Origin: Desulfobulbaceae bacterium | GTDB taxonomy: Bacteria > Desulfobacterota > Desulfobulbia > Desulfobulbales > Desulfocapsaceae | DNA length: 33,269 bases | Assembly (NCBI GenBank): GCA_024227155.1 | Contig: JAAELB010000630.1 | Span: 1-33,269, forward strand | Reading direction: 5' to 3' | Part shown: in pieces, positions 7,273 through 15,580 of the stretch | Layout: every line of letters starts with the position of its first letter | Position numbering within the stretch: position 1 is the stretch's first letter | The notes under the pieces: model-generated | The model's input: the letters and a program-made list of their open reading frames with translations, nothing else | Databases searched by the model: none | Told to the model about the DNA's origin: nothing | Translations under genes and position numbers: made by a program

Positions 7273-9080
7273 CGCAGTGAACCACTCCCGTCATATTCTC
7301 TTTCCATCTGTTTTGTATACATGGATCTATAGAGCCGGTTATGGAGTAAAAGATTGTCGTGGGTCCCCTGTGTTTCAATTTTCCCATCCGCAAGGACTAT
7401 GGTCCTGTCTGTCATTGAGAGGAGTTTGATCCTGTTTGATACTATAAGAACAGTTTTTCCAGCAAAATGTTTCTTCAAGCCCTGGAAAACATCGTGCTCG
7501 GTGGCCACATCAACCGCTGAAAGACCGTCATCAATTACCAGGATTGGACGGTCGCAGAGAAGTGCGCGAGCAAGGGCAAGTCTTTGTCGTTGCCCTCCTG
7601 AAAGTTTAACGCCCCGTTCACCAATCATGGTGTCATAGCCATCTGGCAATTGTAGTATGTCATCATGTATAGCTGCATTTCTGGCTGCCTGTTTTACTTC
7701 CTCTTTTGTGGCCTCCGGGCGACCCAGTGCAATATTGGCATGAATGGTATCTGAAAAGAGTGTCGGTTCCTGACTGACATAGCCGATATGGGAGCGTGTG
7801 AATTGCAACGGAAGTGTATTGGCGTCTTGGCCGTCGAAAAATAACATCCCATCGCCTATGGGGTAAAGGCGGGTGAGTATTTTACAGAGTGTCGATTTAC
7901 CGGAACCTGTTCTTCCCGTTACTCCATGTATCCCAGGACCCAATTCCACTGAGATTTTTGAGAGCGCCTGGGTTGTTGCGTCTCTATAGCAAAAGTCTAA
8001 GTTTTTAAGTGTAAATCCCGGGTGGCTATGGTGTTGCAATGGTTCTGTCGCCGGGGGATCTGGCAATATTGGACTTTCTGTGAGGAGATCGTTAATTCTG
8101 CCAAGAGAGGTAAGGCCTCTCTGCACGAGATTTGCCACCCAGCCAATTGCCATCATTGGCCAGATTAACATGTACAGGTAGGTTATAAAGGCAACGAAAT
8201 CTCCAAGAGTTATCTGGGAGTTGATAACAAACCCGCCTCCAAAATAGAGGACCATCAGCATGCCCATGCTGCCAACGAAGGTGGCAAGTGGGCTGATTAA
8301 ACCCTGTATCCGGGCAACGGCTAAATTGCCTTTGACATAATTTTGGCCCATATTATTGAATCGATTGGTTTGAAAAGATTCCATGGTATAGGCTTTTATT
8401 AGACCAATTGAGATAAGGGTTGAACGGGAAAATTCTGTCAGTTCGGCAAACTGTTCTTGTACGGTTGCAAATCTTTTATGGAGTTTCGCAGCAAGGATAC
8501 GGGTGGCAACTGCAAGCAATGGCATAGGAATAAGGGCAAGAAGAGTGAGTTGAGGATGGATTGCAAGCATGAAGCCAATGGCGGCAACACACATTACCAG
8601 CGCATCAACTGCGGCAACCATTCCCATGCCACATGCCATTTGTACCGCAGCCAGGTCGTTGCTCGAATGTGCCATGAGATCGCCGATGGTGTGTTTATCA
8701 AAAAAAGGCGTATCCATCTTCATGGTATGTCCAAAAATTCTATTGCGCACCGCCCGCTCAAGCAGTCTTGAAAAGCCAAGAATGAGAAAGCGCCAACAGA
8801 ATCTTAATATAACAACGAAGAGTGCAATTATCAGAATGAACAGGCCGAGTTGTATGAGGCCAGATGAATTAATTGATTGCTCTGCCAGCCCGTCAACTCC
8901 GTGCTTGATAAGTCTTGGTATGGTCAATTGTAAAAAATCTACAGCGAGCAATGCACTGAAACCAATCAGCAGGCGAATTTTGTGTTGTCTAAACGAGGGG
9001 AGTAGAAGGTTTTTAATGTCTGCAAAAGATATTTTGTTCTTTGTGGAACTGCTATTTGAATAGGTAGATTTTTTTCTCAA
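7269..9080 (-). CDS. ABC exporter half with degenerate catalytic site (MdlA/YheI-like)
   Basis: This 603-aa transmembrane plus nucleotide-binding protein has Walker A GRTGSGKST, canonical signature LSGGQRQRLALARAL and H-loop-region IVSNRIKLL. Walker B reads ILVIDDGLSAVD, with Asp in place of the catalytic Glu, and the H-loop His is replaced (SNR instead of AHR). Both changes fit the degenerate half of heterodimeric exporters such as BmrCD or TM287/288. The start is a TTG supported by AAGGA six bases upstream, so translation may be modest. It is the first gene of the minus-strand set ending at 4888. Confidence 0.9.
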   Translation of the reverse strand: MRKKSTYSNSSSTKNKISFADIKNLLLPSFRQHKIRLLIGFSALLAVDFLQLTIPRLIKHGVDGLAEQSINSSGLIQLGLFILIIALFVVILRFCWRFLILGFSRLLERAVRNRIFGHTMKMDTPFFDKHTIGDLMAHSSNDLAAVQMACGMGMVAAVDALVMCVAAIGFMLAIHPQLTLLALIPMPLLAVATRILAAKLHKRFATVQEQFAELTEFSRSTLISIGLIKAYTMESFQTNRFNNMGQNYVKGNLAVARIQGLISPLATFVGSMGMLMVLYFGGGFVINSQITLGDFVAFITYLYMLIWPMMAIGWVANLVQRGLTSLGRINDLLTESPILPDPPATEPLQHHSHPGFTLKNLDFCYRDATTQALSKISVELGPGIHGVTGRTGSGKSTLCKILTRLYPIGDGMLFFDGQDANTLPLQFTRSHIGYVSQEPTLFSDTIHANIALGRPEATKEEVKQAARNAAIHDDILQLPDGYDTMIGERGVKLSGGQRQRLALARALLCDRPILVIDDGLSAVDVATEHDVFQGLKKHFAGKTVLIVSNRIKLLSMTDRTIVLADGKIETQGTHDNLLLHNRLYRSMYTKQMEREYDGSGSLR

Positions 9081-9090
9081 AGTGGGTCCT

Positions 9091-9133
9091 TGATGTAGTG
9101 GACATCAACTTACAACAATTGAATATTCATTGT
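9091..9133. promoter_or_regulatory. Two dyads upstream of the ABC exporter genes
   Basis: TGATGT-AGTGG-ACATCA (9091-9107) overlaps the region of the exporter ribosome site. A nearly palindromic sequence centred on TGAATATTCA (9120-9129), flanked by ACAA and TTGT, lies just beyond. They could be operator sites for the minus-strand operon. No convincing -35/-10 pair was found. Confidence 0.3.
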
Positions 9134-9253
9134 AAAAAGGAATAGTAATGATCTCGGTTCAGATTGTCACCAGAAAAATTACTATAAAAATGAATAAGAT
9201 GTAAAGGAAACTGTCTTTCCTGGGATTGCGTTGTCATGGTTCATTGTAGCAGG

Positions 9254-9406
9254 GTAACCGTTCACCGCCCCCTTCAAAAGACTGCATAACCAGAGTCCGT
9301 AACCGTTCGTCCAGTGCTCCAGGTTCGTTCAAGCTGGTCTCCTGGCTATAGTTAGCTATGCCAGGAGGTCTGATCGGACGAAAATGGGGTGCTGGTGAAC
9401 GGTTAC
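9254..9406. mobile_element. 153-bp MITE with 13-bp TIRs and 8-bp target duplications
   Basis: GTAACCGTTCACC at 9254-9266 is the exact reverse complement of 9394-9406. The element is flanked directly by identical 8-bp repeats GTAGCAGG (9246-9253 and 9407-9414), the signature of transposition. A partial copy of the terminal repeat (GTAACCGTTC) recurs at 9299-9308. An 8-bp stem continued by four more pairs after a one-base bulge lies near the centre (9339-9367). It has no coding capacity. Ends beginning GTAA and 8-bp duplications suit the IS66 family, so it is probably an IS66-mobilised derivative; the duplication is seen, the family is inferred. Confidence 0.8.
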
Positions 9407-9597
9407 GTAGCAGGCGACATTTAATAATGTCGTAGAGAGTGTGTTAATAAGTCCCTTACTCCTTAAAAGTGGCAATAAAAAACAAGAATTATTCAGATTA
9501 TTTTAAAACCAGAATATCAGGGATACATTCAAGGAATTGATCTCGTTTGTCGAGGTTGAAACTATTACCTTTGGCCCTCCAATGAATAGGATTAGTC

Positions 9598-9626
9598 ATT
9601 ACAATGAATATATTTGAATATATAAT
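9598..9626 (+). promoter_or_regulatory. Candidate sigma-70 promoter for the H-NS-family gene
   Basis: ATTACA, 17 bases, then a perfect TATAAT. Initiation near 9633 would give a leader of about 160 bases. AT-rich DNA yields such matches by chance. Confidence 0.4.
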
Positions 9627-9702
9627 GTACTGTCGCCATAGGGGGATGGTATAAGAGTTATGGGGGCAGGGACTGTATAATTAAAAGTAAATCATTTAAT
9701 CC

Positions 9703-9730
9703 TTGTAAAATGGCTGGGGATAGCTATTAT
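9703..9730 (+). promoter_or_regulatory. Alternative sigma-70 promoter for the H-NS-family gene
   Basis: TTGTAA, 16 bases, then TATTAT, 65 bp before the start codon. It has a shorter leader than the 9598 candidate but a weaker -10. Confidence 0.3.
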
Positions 9731-9795
9731 AAAAGGTAATTAGAGAAAAGTGTAATGGAAGCATTTTAATAAAAAATTAAATCAAAGGTAGATAT

Positions 9796-10191
9796 ATGAG
9801 CGAATTTTTAAGGATTATAACCCATGCCCGCCGTTTTAAAAGTGCTGTTAAAGAAGTTGGAGTTGAACAATTAGAAGAAATTAAACTTAAGCTCGAAAAA
9901 ATAATTGAAGAGCGAATTGAAGAAGCAAAAATCGAAGAAGTGGAAAATGCAGAGCGGTTGGAGAAAATAAAACAAATCCAGGAAATGTGTGCCAAAAATG
10001 GTATAGACCCTGATGAATTGTACCATGCCGGGGTAGGCAAGACAAAAAAGCGTAACTTGAAGCCTCCTAAGTATGAGATATGGAATGAAGCGGGGGAAAG
10101 GATAACCTGGACTGGTCAAGGTCGGATGCCTAACCTTTTTAAGGCTCGCGTGGATCAGGGCGAACCGATGGATACTTTTCTTATCGAATAG
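9796..10191 (+). CDS. H-NS family nucleoid-associated protein
   Basis: This 131-aa protein has a long, highly charged N-terminal coiled coil (about residues 20-75, rich in Glu, Lys and Ile) for oligomerisation. A C-terminal H-NS DNA-binding domain follows, with the core WTGQGRMPNLF after PPKYEIWNEAGERITW. Such proteins bind curved AT-rich DNA and silence it. AAAGG lies upstream of the ATG. It stands alone, with an AT-rich leader and its own terminator, next to two ABC operons on the other strand. H-NS proteins are patchy outside Beta- and Gammaproteobacteria, so transfer or a lineage-specific xenogeneic silencer is possible. Confidence 0.9.
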   Translation: MSEFLRIITHARRFKSAVKEVGVEQLEEIKLKLEKIIEERIEEAKIEEVENAERLEKIKQIQEMCAKNGIDPDELYHAGVGKTKKRNLKPPKYEIWNEAGERITWTGQGRMPNLFKARVDQGEPMDTFLIE

Positions 10192-10207
10192 AAAAATTAT
10201 TAAATCT

Positions 10208-10246
10208 ATGGGTAGGTGATTCTTTTAATTATCTACCCATTTTCTT
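10208..10246 (+). terminator. Rho-independent terminator after the H-NS-family gene
   Basis: An eight-bp perfect stem (ATGGGTAG / CTACCCAT) extends to about 14 bp with two G-U pairs around a CTTTT loop, followed by TTTCTTT. It may also work for the converging minus-strand operon. A separate 12-bp palindrome, GATACGCGTATC, lies at 10263-10274. Confidence 0.75.
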
Positions 10247-10286
10247 TATCGCATTATTCTCCGATACGCGTATCATGTGTTTGCTG

Positions 10287-11243
10287 CTATGATCTGTGAT
10301 ACACTTTACCCAGCCATTTTGGTGGTCTGCCATTTAAAATTCTCATCCACCTGGAAAGTTGCTTGTTTTTTGTATTATTACTTAAATGAATAAGGATCAG
10401 AGTGCCTATCATTAATGGAAATGGTGCCACTTGAAAAATTTGGGGTGGAATACCACTGAAAAAATCCTGGAAATATATTCCAAGCAATTGCAGAAGGCCA
10501 AAAAAATAGGCACCTATAACTACTCTGATTGGATGCCAACTGCCGAAAATAACTAGTGCCAGGGCTATCCAGCCAATCCCTTCACAACCTTGGGGATGTC
10601 CCCATCCCGGTTTCACAGCAAGTGAAAAACCCGCTCCGCCAAGGCCTACGATAAAGCCGCCTGCAATGGTATAAAGCATTCTAATCTTTATAGGATTGAC
10701 TCCCCTGGCCCAGCAGCCTTCCGGGTTTTCCCCTGCCATTCGAAGAATCAGCCCTCGCCTTGTACGATAGAGAAAATATGTGCAGCAGGGAATTGCAATA
10801 AAACTGAGATAGACAACTGCTGTGTGGGAAAAAAACAGTGGTCCAATAAAAGGTATATCCGCAAGGATCGGTATCTGTAGGATTTCTAACTGTGGACCTT
10901 GTTTTCTTGCGTAGGGCGTACCTAAAAAATAGGCAAGGTCTCTACACAGGAAGGTGAGGGCAAATCCCACTGCAACCTGGGACTGTCCCAGCCAGACACC
11001 TATAATTGCAAGAAGTAGCGCAACCGCCCCACCTGTTATTGCACCACCTAAGAATCCAAGTAGCAGCGAGTTGGTTTCATAGGCTATGGCGAAACCGGTC
11101 ATTGCACTGAGTAGGAGCGTGCCATCCAGTGAAAGATTGACCACACCAGCCTTTTCTGTCAGAGTTTCACCGAGTGCTGCAAGAATTAAGGGTGCTGCGA
11201 TGATAATGATCGCTGTTAGAAAGGAAGAAAGTGTAATATCCAC
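10287..11243 (-). CDS. ABC importer permease (BMP/nucleoside type, NupQ/YufQ-like)
   Basis: This 318-aa polytopic protein belongs to the branched-chain/ribose-type permeases that pair with BMP-family binding proteins. Typical features are APLILAALGETLTEKAGVVNLSLDG near the start and the cytoplasmic coupling segment GENPEGCWARGVNPIKIRML followed by GGFIVGLGGAGFS. The GTG start shares one base with the stop of the preceding permease (TAGTG), so the two are translationally coupled. It is the last gene of the importer set. The C-terminus is basic and cytoplasmic. Confidence 0.88.
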   Translation of the reverse strand: MDITLSSFLTAIIIIAAPLILAALGETLTEKAGVVNLSLDGTLLLSAMTGFAIAYETNSLLLGFLGGAITGGAVALLLAIIGVWLGQSQVAVGFALTFLCRDLAYFLGTPYARKQGPQLEILQIPILADIPFIGPLFFSHTAVVYLSFIAIPCCTYFLYRTRRGLILRMAGENPEGCWARGVNPIKIRMLYTIAGGFIVGLGGAGFSLAVKPGWGHPQGCEGIGWIALALVIFGSWHPIRVVIGAYFFGLLQLLGIYFQDFFSGIPPQIFQVAPFPLMIGTLILIHLSNNTKNKQLSRWMRILNGRPPKWLGKVYHRS

Positions 11244-12295
11244 TATTGGTTCCCCCTACGTCGCTGCTGTACACCATAAACCAGGAGTGCACTGATAACA
11301 CAGGCTCCCTGGATCACACCTGACAGTGAAGAGTCCACCTGCAGGACGATGGGCAGCTGTATAGACCCGGCCGCAAGACAGGCAAAAAAAAGACAGATAA
11401 AGGGCAGAGGGAAAATCTTGTAGTTGGCAAGCATGACAACAAGTAAGGCAAGATATCCGTAGCCGCTTGAAATTGATGGTAGTAGTCTGTGGTAGACACA
11501 ACTGACCTGGATTGCACCCGCCAGGCCTGCCAACCCACCTCCAAGTGACATCGCCATGAGCCCTGTTAGAGCCGGGTTGATGCCAAAGAGCCTGGCCGCA
11601 TTTGGATTTTTTCCGGTGGCCTTAATTTGCAGGCCAAAACGTGTGGCTAGAAGCAGTGTCGCGGCCAGTAAAAAGACAACGCATGCAAGTGTCAGCGCTG
11701 CGGGTGCAACCCGCCACCCGGGTGGACTGTACATCCAGAATTCCCGAGCGAAGAGGTCTGTCCCGCTCATAGATGCTATACCTTCACGTTTCCAGGGGCT
11801 CAGTATGAGCCATAATACCAGTCCCTGAGCGACAAAATTAAGGCCCAGGCCACCAAATATTTCATGTACTCCGCCATGGTTTTTTAACACGCCGGCAAGC
11901 GCTCCCCAGAGAGAGCCCCCGACAAAGCCCATTATTACGGAACATACCAGGATCGCATCAGCAGGCAGGTCAAAATTGTTCAATCGCAGCACAAATGTTG
12001 TGGCGATTGCACCGCAGATGACCTGGCCCTCAACGCCAATATTCCAGAGCCCGGCCCGAAAAGTGAAGAGAAGGCCGCAGGAACAGAGCAGTAATGGAAT
12101 CCATATTGAGAGAACGTGACTGAATTTAAGCCACGAAAGTATGGAGCCTTTCGCTAGAGCAACAGCTATAGAGGGTGGCGAAATGCCAAGGATGGTGAGC
12201 AGCAGGCCCACTGATCCAAAGGCAATTCCTGTGATCAGGAATATTTGCCATATTTGTAGCAAGACTTTTTGCGAAAATGATTTTCTATAATCCAT
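11243..12295 (-). CDS. ABC importer permease (BMP/nucleoside type, NupP/YufP-like)
   Basis: The 350-aa partner permease has about nine hydrophobic segments, GLWNIGVEGQVICGAIATT in the first half and the coupling loop GKNPNAARLFGINPALTGLM followed by GGGLAGLAGAIQ, as in NupP/YufP. It lies about 220 bp downstream of the ATPase gene stop; that gap is filled largely by a dispersed palindromic repeat, unusual inside an ABC operon. It would form the membrane channel with the 10287-11243 product. Confidence 0.88.
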   Translation of the reverse strand: MDYRKSFSQKVLLQIWQIFLITGIAFGSVGLLLTILGISPPSIAVALAKGSILSWLKFSHVLSIWIPLLLCSCGLLFTFRAGLWNIGVEGQVICGAIATTFVLRLNNFDLPADAILVCSVIMGFVGGSLWGALAGVLKNHGGVHEIFGGLGLNFVAQGLVLWLILSPWKREGIASMSGTDLFAREFWMYSPPGWRVAPAALTLACVVFLLAATLLLATRFGLQIKATGKNPNAARLFGINPALTGLMAMSLGGGLAGLAGAIQVSCVYHRLLPSISSGYGYLALLVVMLANYKIFPLPFICLFFACLAAGSIQLPIVLQVDSSLSGVIQGACVISALLVYGVQQRRRGNQ

Positions 12296-12370
12296 GGAAA
12301 TATATTGAAAGTAGAGGCTTTATGTTCTCCTAGTGCGGTGTAAACCTTAAAGTGGCAATTTGAACTCATC

Positions 12371-12474
12371 CGTCATGCCCGAGTGCTGTTATCGGGCATC
12401 CAGGAAGTTCGCTACTATCTGGATCGAAGTCTACGCTTATCTGCCGATTACTATCTCGGGGATGACTTCAATGA
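12371..12474. repeat. Dispersed palindromic repeat, copy 1
   Basis: Outer arms GTCATGCCCGAG (12372-12383) and CTCGGGGATGAC (12463-12474) are inverted at 11 of 12 positions. A perfect 7-bp hairpin (TGCCCGA / TCGGGCA) lies at 12376-12398. The segment 12418-12446 recurs inverted at 25994-26022 with 28 of 29 identities. It lies in the gap between the importer ATPase and permease genes. Confidence 0.7.
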
Positions 12475-12514
12475 GAAGGTTTTAGCTATACGGTATACTA
12501 GGTCGGAGATTTTC

Positions 12515-14047
12515 CTAAACCTGTCCCGTTATTGCTAAAGCCAGTTCCTGGAAACTGGTTGTTTCTGTGGAGGAGTCGAGGACAATGTTACCGTTGTAAA
12601 AGACAAGGATACGACTCGCCTGTTCCATTAGTTCCTCGAGATCCGGGGAGGCAAAGATTATAGCTCCATCTTCGGGCAACCGGCGGTGGAGTTGATTCCA
12701 GGTCCAGCTGCTTGATTGAACATCCAGCCCCCGGGTCGGGTTTTCCATGAGGATAAGTTTGACGTTCTCGGGAATGAGGGAGAGAAGCATCCGTTGCTGA
12801 TTGCCGCCGGAAAGTTCTTCAACTTCTGTCCCGGGGTTACCTATAATATTGTATGCCTTTATGGCCTGTTCTGTCTGCCCCAGACCACTTTTGGAGGTCA
12901 GGAAGAACTCTTTTGACCGAGCGAGCAGGTGGTGTTCCCTGATGGAGAGTTCAGGGAAAAGTCCTTCTGCCAGCCGGTCGGCGGGAAGGAATGCACTGTT
13001 TTGTTGCTGGTTTTTATTGCTGTGTACAAGAGGAAGCCCAAAACGATGGACTGTACCTCCGGCTGGTTTAAGGAGGCCCTGTGCAATTTTTAGAAAAACC
13101 GACTGGCCACTGCCATCCACTCCAGCCATGCCAACGACTTCCCCCGTGCGGATAGAAATAGATACCTTTTGCAGCCCTGATCGGCCTGCTGTTGATTCAA
13201 CTCCTGTAAACTCAAGGACAGCTTTTTCTCCAGGTTTCCTGGGAATAGCCTGCGGTTTCTCAGGGCGTGAGTCAAACATCTTTTCAAGCAGGGCGTCTCT
13301 GTTAAAAGGTTGCTTCTGATGGGCTGCAACCCGGCCGTTTCTAAGTACAGTGACCTCATCGCAGAGGAGGTCAATTTCAGCAAGTTTATGGGAGACCATA
13401 AGGATAGTTGCGCCCCTGTTCCTCAGGCTGGTGAGGGCATCAAAAAGAAGCTTTTGTTGAACCTCTGATATACCAGTCGTCGGTTCATCAAGGATCAGAA
13501 TTTTCACTTCATTTTTAATAAGCCTGAGCAGTTCCAGCTGCTGGCGTTCACCAACTGTGAGATCCTCTACCGCTACATGAGGTGATAGGTTAAAGCCAAA
13601 AAGTTTACACAACTCTTTAAGTTTTATTCTCTCAGATTTTTGGGAAAAGCAACCACCTCCCCCCATGAAGTTTTCCAATATGGTGAGTTGGGGAAAATCG
13701 AGTGGTTCCTGGTAAAGCATCCCTACGCCTTTGGCAATGGCTTCACCAGGATCCTGCAGTTCAAGGGGGGAACCATCTATCTTGATTTGGCCACTGGTTC
13801 TACGGAGAAAGCCGGTCAAAACCTTCATCAGAGTTGACTTCCCGGCACCATTTTCGCCTACTATACCGTGGATAGTTCCCGGTGATACGCAAAGCGACAC
13901 GTCCGTCAACGCCTTGACCTCTCCAAAGGATTTATGGATATTATCTAATTCTATCATAGAAGGAAGAGACCCGTGGAACGGAAGAGAAGACTCTATCCAG
14001 TTCCACAGGGTAGTGAAAGGGGGCGCATCACGCCGGTGAGCAGACAT
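12515..14047 (-). CDS. ABC importer ATPase with two NBDs (NupO/YufO-like)
   Basis: This 510-aa protein has two fused nucleotide-binding domains, as in sugar/nucleoside-type importers. The first has Walker A GENGAGKST, signature LTVGERQ and Walker B ILILDEPTTGIS. The second has a degenerate Walker A (GVDGSGQSVF), signature LSGGNQQR and Walker B LILMENPTRGLD; degeneracy in the second half is common in this family. ATG 14047 lies five bases after the BMP gene stop, suggesting coupling. Homology to ABC domains begins at Met31 (13957), so about 30 N-terminal residues are either extra or untranslated; neither start has a good ribosome site. Confidence 0.88.
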   Translation of the reverse strand: MSAHRRDAPPFTTLWNWIESSLPFHGSLPSMIELDNIHKSFGEVKALTDVSLCVSPGTIHGIVGENGAGKSTLMKVLTGFLRRTSGQIKIDGSPLELQDPGEAIAKGVGMLYQEPLDFPQLTILENFMGGGGCFSQKSERIKLKELCKLFGFNLSPHVAVEDLTVGERQQLELLRLIKNEVKILILDEPTTGISEVQQKLLFDALTSLRNRGATILMVSHKLAEIDLLCDEVTVLRNGRVAAHQKQPFNRDALLEKMFDSRPEKPQAIPRKPGEKAVLEFTGVESTAGRSGLQKVSISIRTGEVVGMAGVDGSGQSVFLKIAQGLLKPAGGTVHRFGLPLVHSNKNQQQNSAFLPADRLAEGLFPELSIREHHLLARSKEFFLTSKSGLGQTEQAIKAYNIIGNPGTEVEELSGGNQQRMLLSLIPENVKLILMENPTRGLDVQSSSWTWNQLHRRLPEDGAIIFASPDLEELMEQASRILVFYNGNIVLDSSTETTSFQELALAITGQV

Positions 14048-14052
14048 AAATT

Positions 14053-15237
14053 TTACTTGGAAGCACCACTCATACCTTCAAGGAGCTGTGGTAAGTTCCA
14101 CACCTGTTCATCAGAAGCGTTTTCACCCTTTTGCAGGAAGGCAGTGCCGTCCTGGAAATTGAGTGGTCCGCTAAACAGGTTGAGCTTGCCGCTTGCAAGC
14201 GCTTTCTGGAAAGTTGTCAGCGCTTGTCTGGTTTTGTCATCCATACCATCCCCTTGCTTGAACCCTATTGAGCTGGTCTCAGGGTTGTTGATATCGCTCC
14301 AGTCCGGACCGGCCCAGATGAATTGCTGTTTCCAGGTACCTGCCATTGCATCGCTAATCAACTGTTTATATGTCGGAATCCAGTTGAAGTAGGGGACGCC
14401 GAGACATGCTTCGGGGGCGGATTCACATGCTCCCTGGTAGTCGTATGGCAGTGCCCAGACAGCTTTTCCCTCCTTTTTCTTCTGGCCCGCAACTACCAGT
14501 GCCTCCGTTGTGTCAATCCCTGAAATAACAACATCATACCCAGAATCAAAAAAACTGTTTGTTACCAGGGTCGGGTCCGAGGTAACGCCGGGAATATTGA
14601 ACCAGAACCCTATCCAGCTCACCTTGTAGCTAAGTTCAGATACGGGCTTTTTCAGTACTTCTGTCCATGCGTAGCGGGCTCCAAGATATGCAGCGGCAGT
14701 GAGTCTTCTGGTTTCTGCGTTGATTAGTGGTCCCAGATAGGCAATTTTTCCGGTTTTTGTACTCATGGCCGCAGTAAATCCAGCCATCATTTTACCATAT
14801 TCCATCCTTCCCATAAGATTGGAGAGGTTGTCGTCCGCTTTTCCTGTGAGGGCATCATCACCTGAGACGTGGATGAATTTTATTCCAGGGTGCATCATTG
14901 ATGCTTCCCGGATCCCATCTTTCATGTCATCCGAGTTGGCAATGATCAACTTGGCACCTTTGGAAACAAGATCGTCCACCAGCACCGGGATGGTAATTCC
15001 AGGACGATCAGCGGGGTTGACCTTGTCAATATAGATCATTTTTGTGCCCGGCATTGTTTTCTCAATAACCTTGGCTGCTTCAAAATGAGCCTGACTCCAG
15101 CCATGGTCATTAGCCGGCCCTACCAACAAGAGTCCAAATGGAAATTCAGCTTCTGCACCAATCACTGGGTTGCAGATGGGGAAAAGCAGAAAACAGAAGA
15201 CAAGCAATCCCTGTAATAGCATTGTTACACTTTTCAT
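14053..15237 (-). CDS. BMP-family ABC transporter substrate-binding protein
   Basis: This 394-aa exported protein has a signal peptide (hydrophobic core about residues 6-22, cleavage near VIGA). Bmp/PnrA-type features are FGLLLVGPANDHGWSQAHFEAA, KLIIANSDDMKDGIREA, FIHVSGDD and GRMEYGKMMAGF. The family usually binds purine nucleosides or similar small molecules; the Asp/Trp residues of the NDHGW motif are present. It has no lipobox, unlike many Gram-positive homologues. A strong AAAGGAG lies seven bases before the ATG. It is the first gene of the importer operon, consistent with high expression of the binding protein. The substrate is not determined by sequence. Confidence 0.9.
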   Translation of the reverse strand: MKSVTMLLQGLLVFCFLLFPICNPVIGAEAEFPFGLLLVGPANDHGWSQAHFEAAKVIEKTMPGTKMIYIDKVNPADRPGITIPVLVDDLVSKGAKLIIANSDDMKDGIREASMMHPGIKFIHVSGDDALTGKADDNLSNLMGRMEYGKMMAGFTAAMSTKTGKIAYLGPLINAETRRLTAAAYLGARYAWTEVLKKPVSELSYKVSWIGFWFNIPGVTSDPTLVTNSFFDSGYDVVISGIDTTEALVVAGQKKKEGKAVWALPYDYQGACESAPEACLGVPYFNWIPTYKQLISDAMAGTWKQQFIWAGPDWSDINNPETSSIGFKQGDGMDDKTRQALTTFQKALASGKLNLFSGPLNFQDGTAFLQKGENASDEQVWNLPQLLEGMSGASK

Positions 15238-15580
15238 TATCCAACTCCTTTAAAAGGATGAAATATAAAAGATGCACGTGCCATGAAAAGAGCAAATACA
15301 TCAGCTGATTGTAAAATTATCAGTGCCTATTTGAGTGAAAATTTTGTAAATCATAATCAAAATTAACAGGAGAATCACTGAAAAACGATCACGGCAGAAG
15401 GAGAATGCTGACCGGGATGTCCATTGTCTTTTTGGAGTTCCGGGGAGGTCGATCTTTTGTTAACAGTGGTTACCATAGAAGTAATCATTGGAAGACCTTC
15501 GAACCAGCTATTCAACTATATTGAGCAAACTCCAGTCAGGGCCCGGTTTGCCTTTGTTTCTTAAAAAGTATGGACACGGT
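15238..15580. other. Divergent intergenic region between the importer and ybbA-like genes
   Basis: This stretch must hold leftward and rightward promoters, but no convincing sigma-70 or sigma-54 pair was found. Its left half is AT-rich. An ATCAGCTGAT palindrome lies near 15299-15308 and GCACGTGC at 15274-15281. A TTG-initiated N-terminal extension of the ybbA-like gene (from 15488) is open but not convincing. Confidence 0.4.

Larger units (their letters stand above)
9415..9795. other. AT-rich non-coding region upstream of the H-NS-family gene
   Basis: No credible ORF is present. A perfect hairpin CGACATT-TAAT-AATGTCG lies at 9415-9432 right beside the MITE duplication. The remainder is strongly AT-rich, which suits binding by an H-NS-like protein and possible autoregulation. 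Two promoter-like sequences are listed separately. Confidence 0.5.

Noticed and set aside
15271-15283. TGGCACG on the minus strand before the BMP gene, as a sigma-54 -24 element
   Set aside because: No TTGC at the required spacing; the sequence is just a GCACGTGC palindrome.
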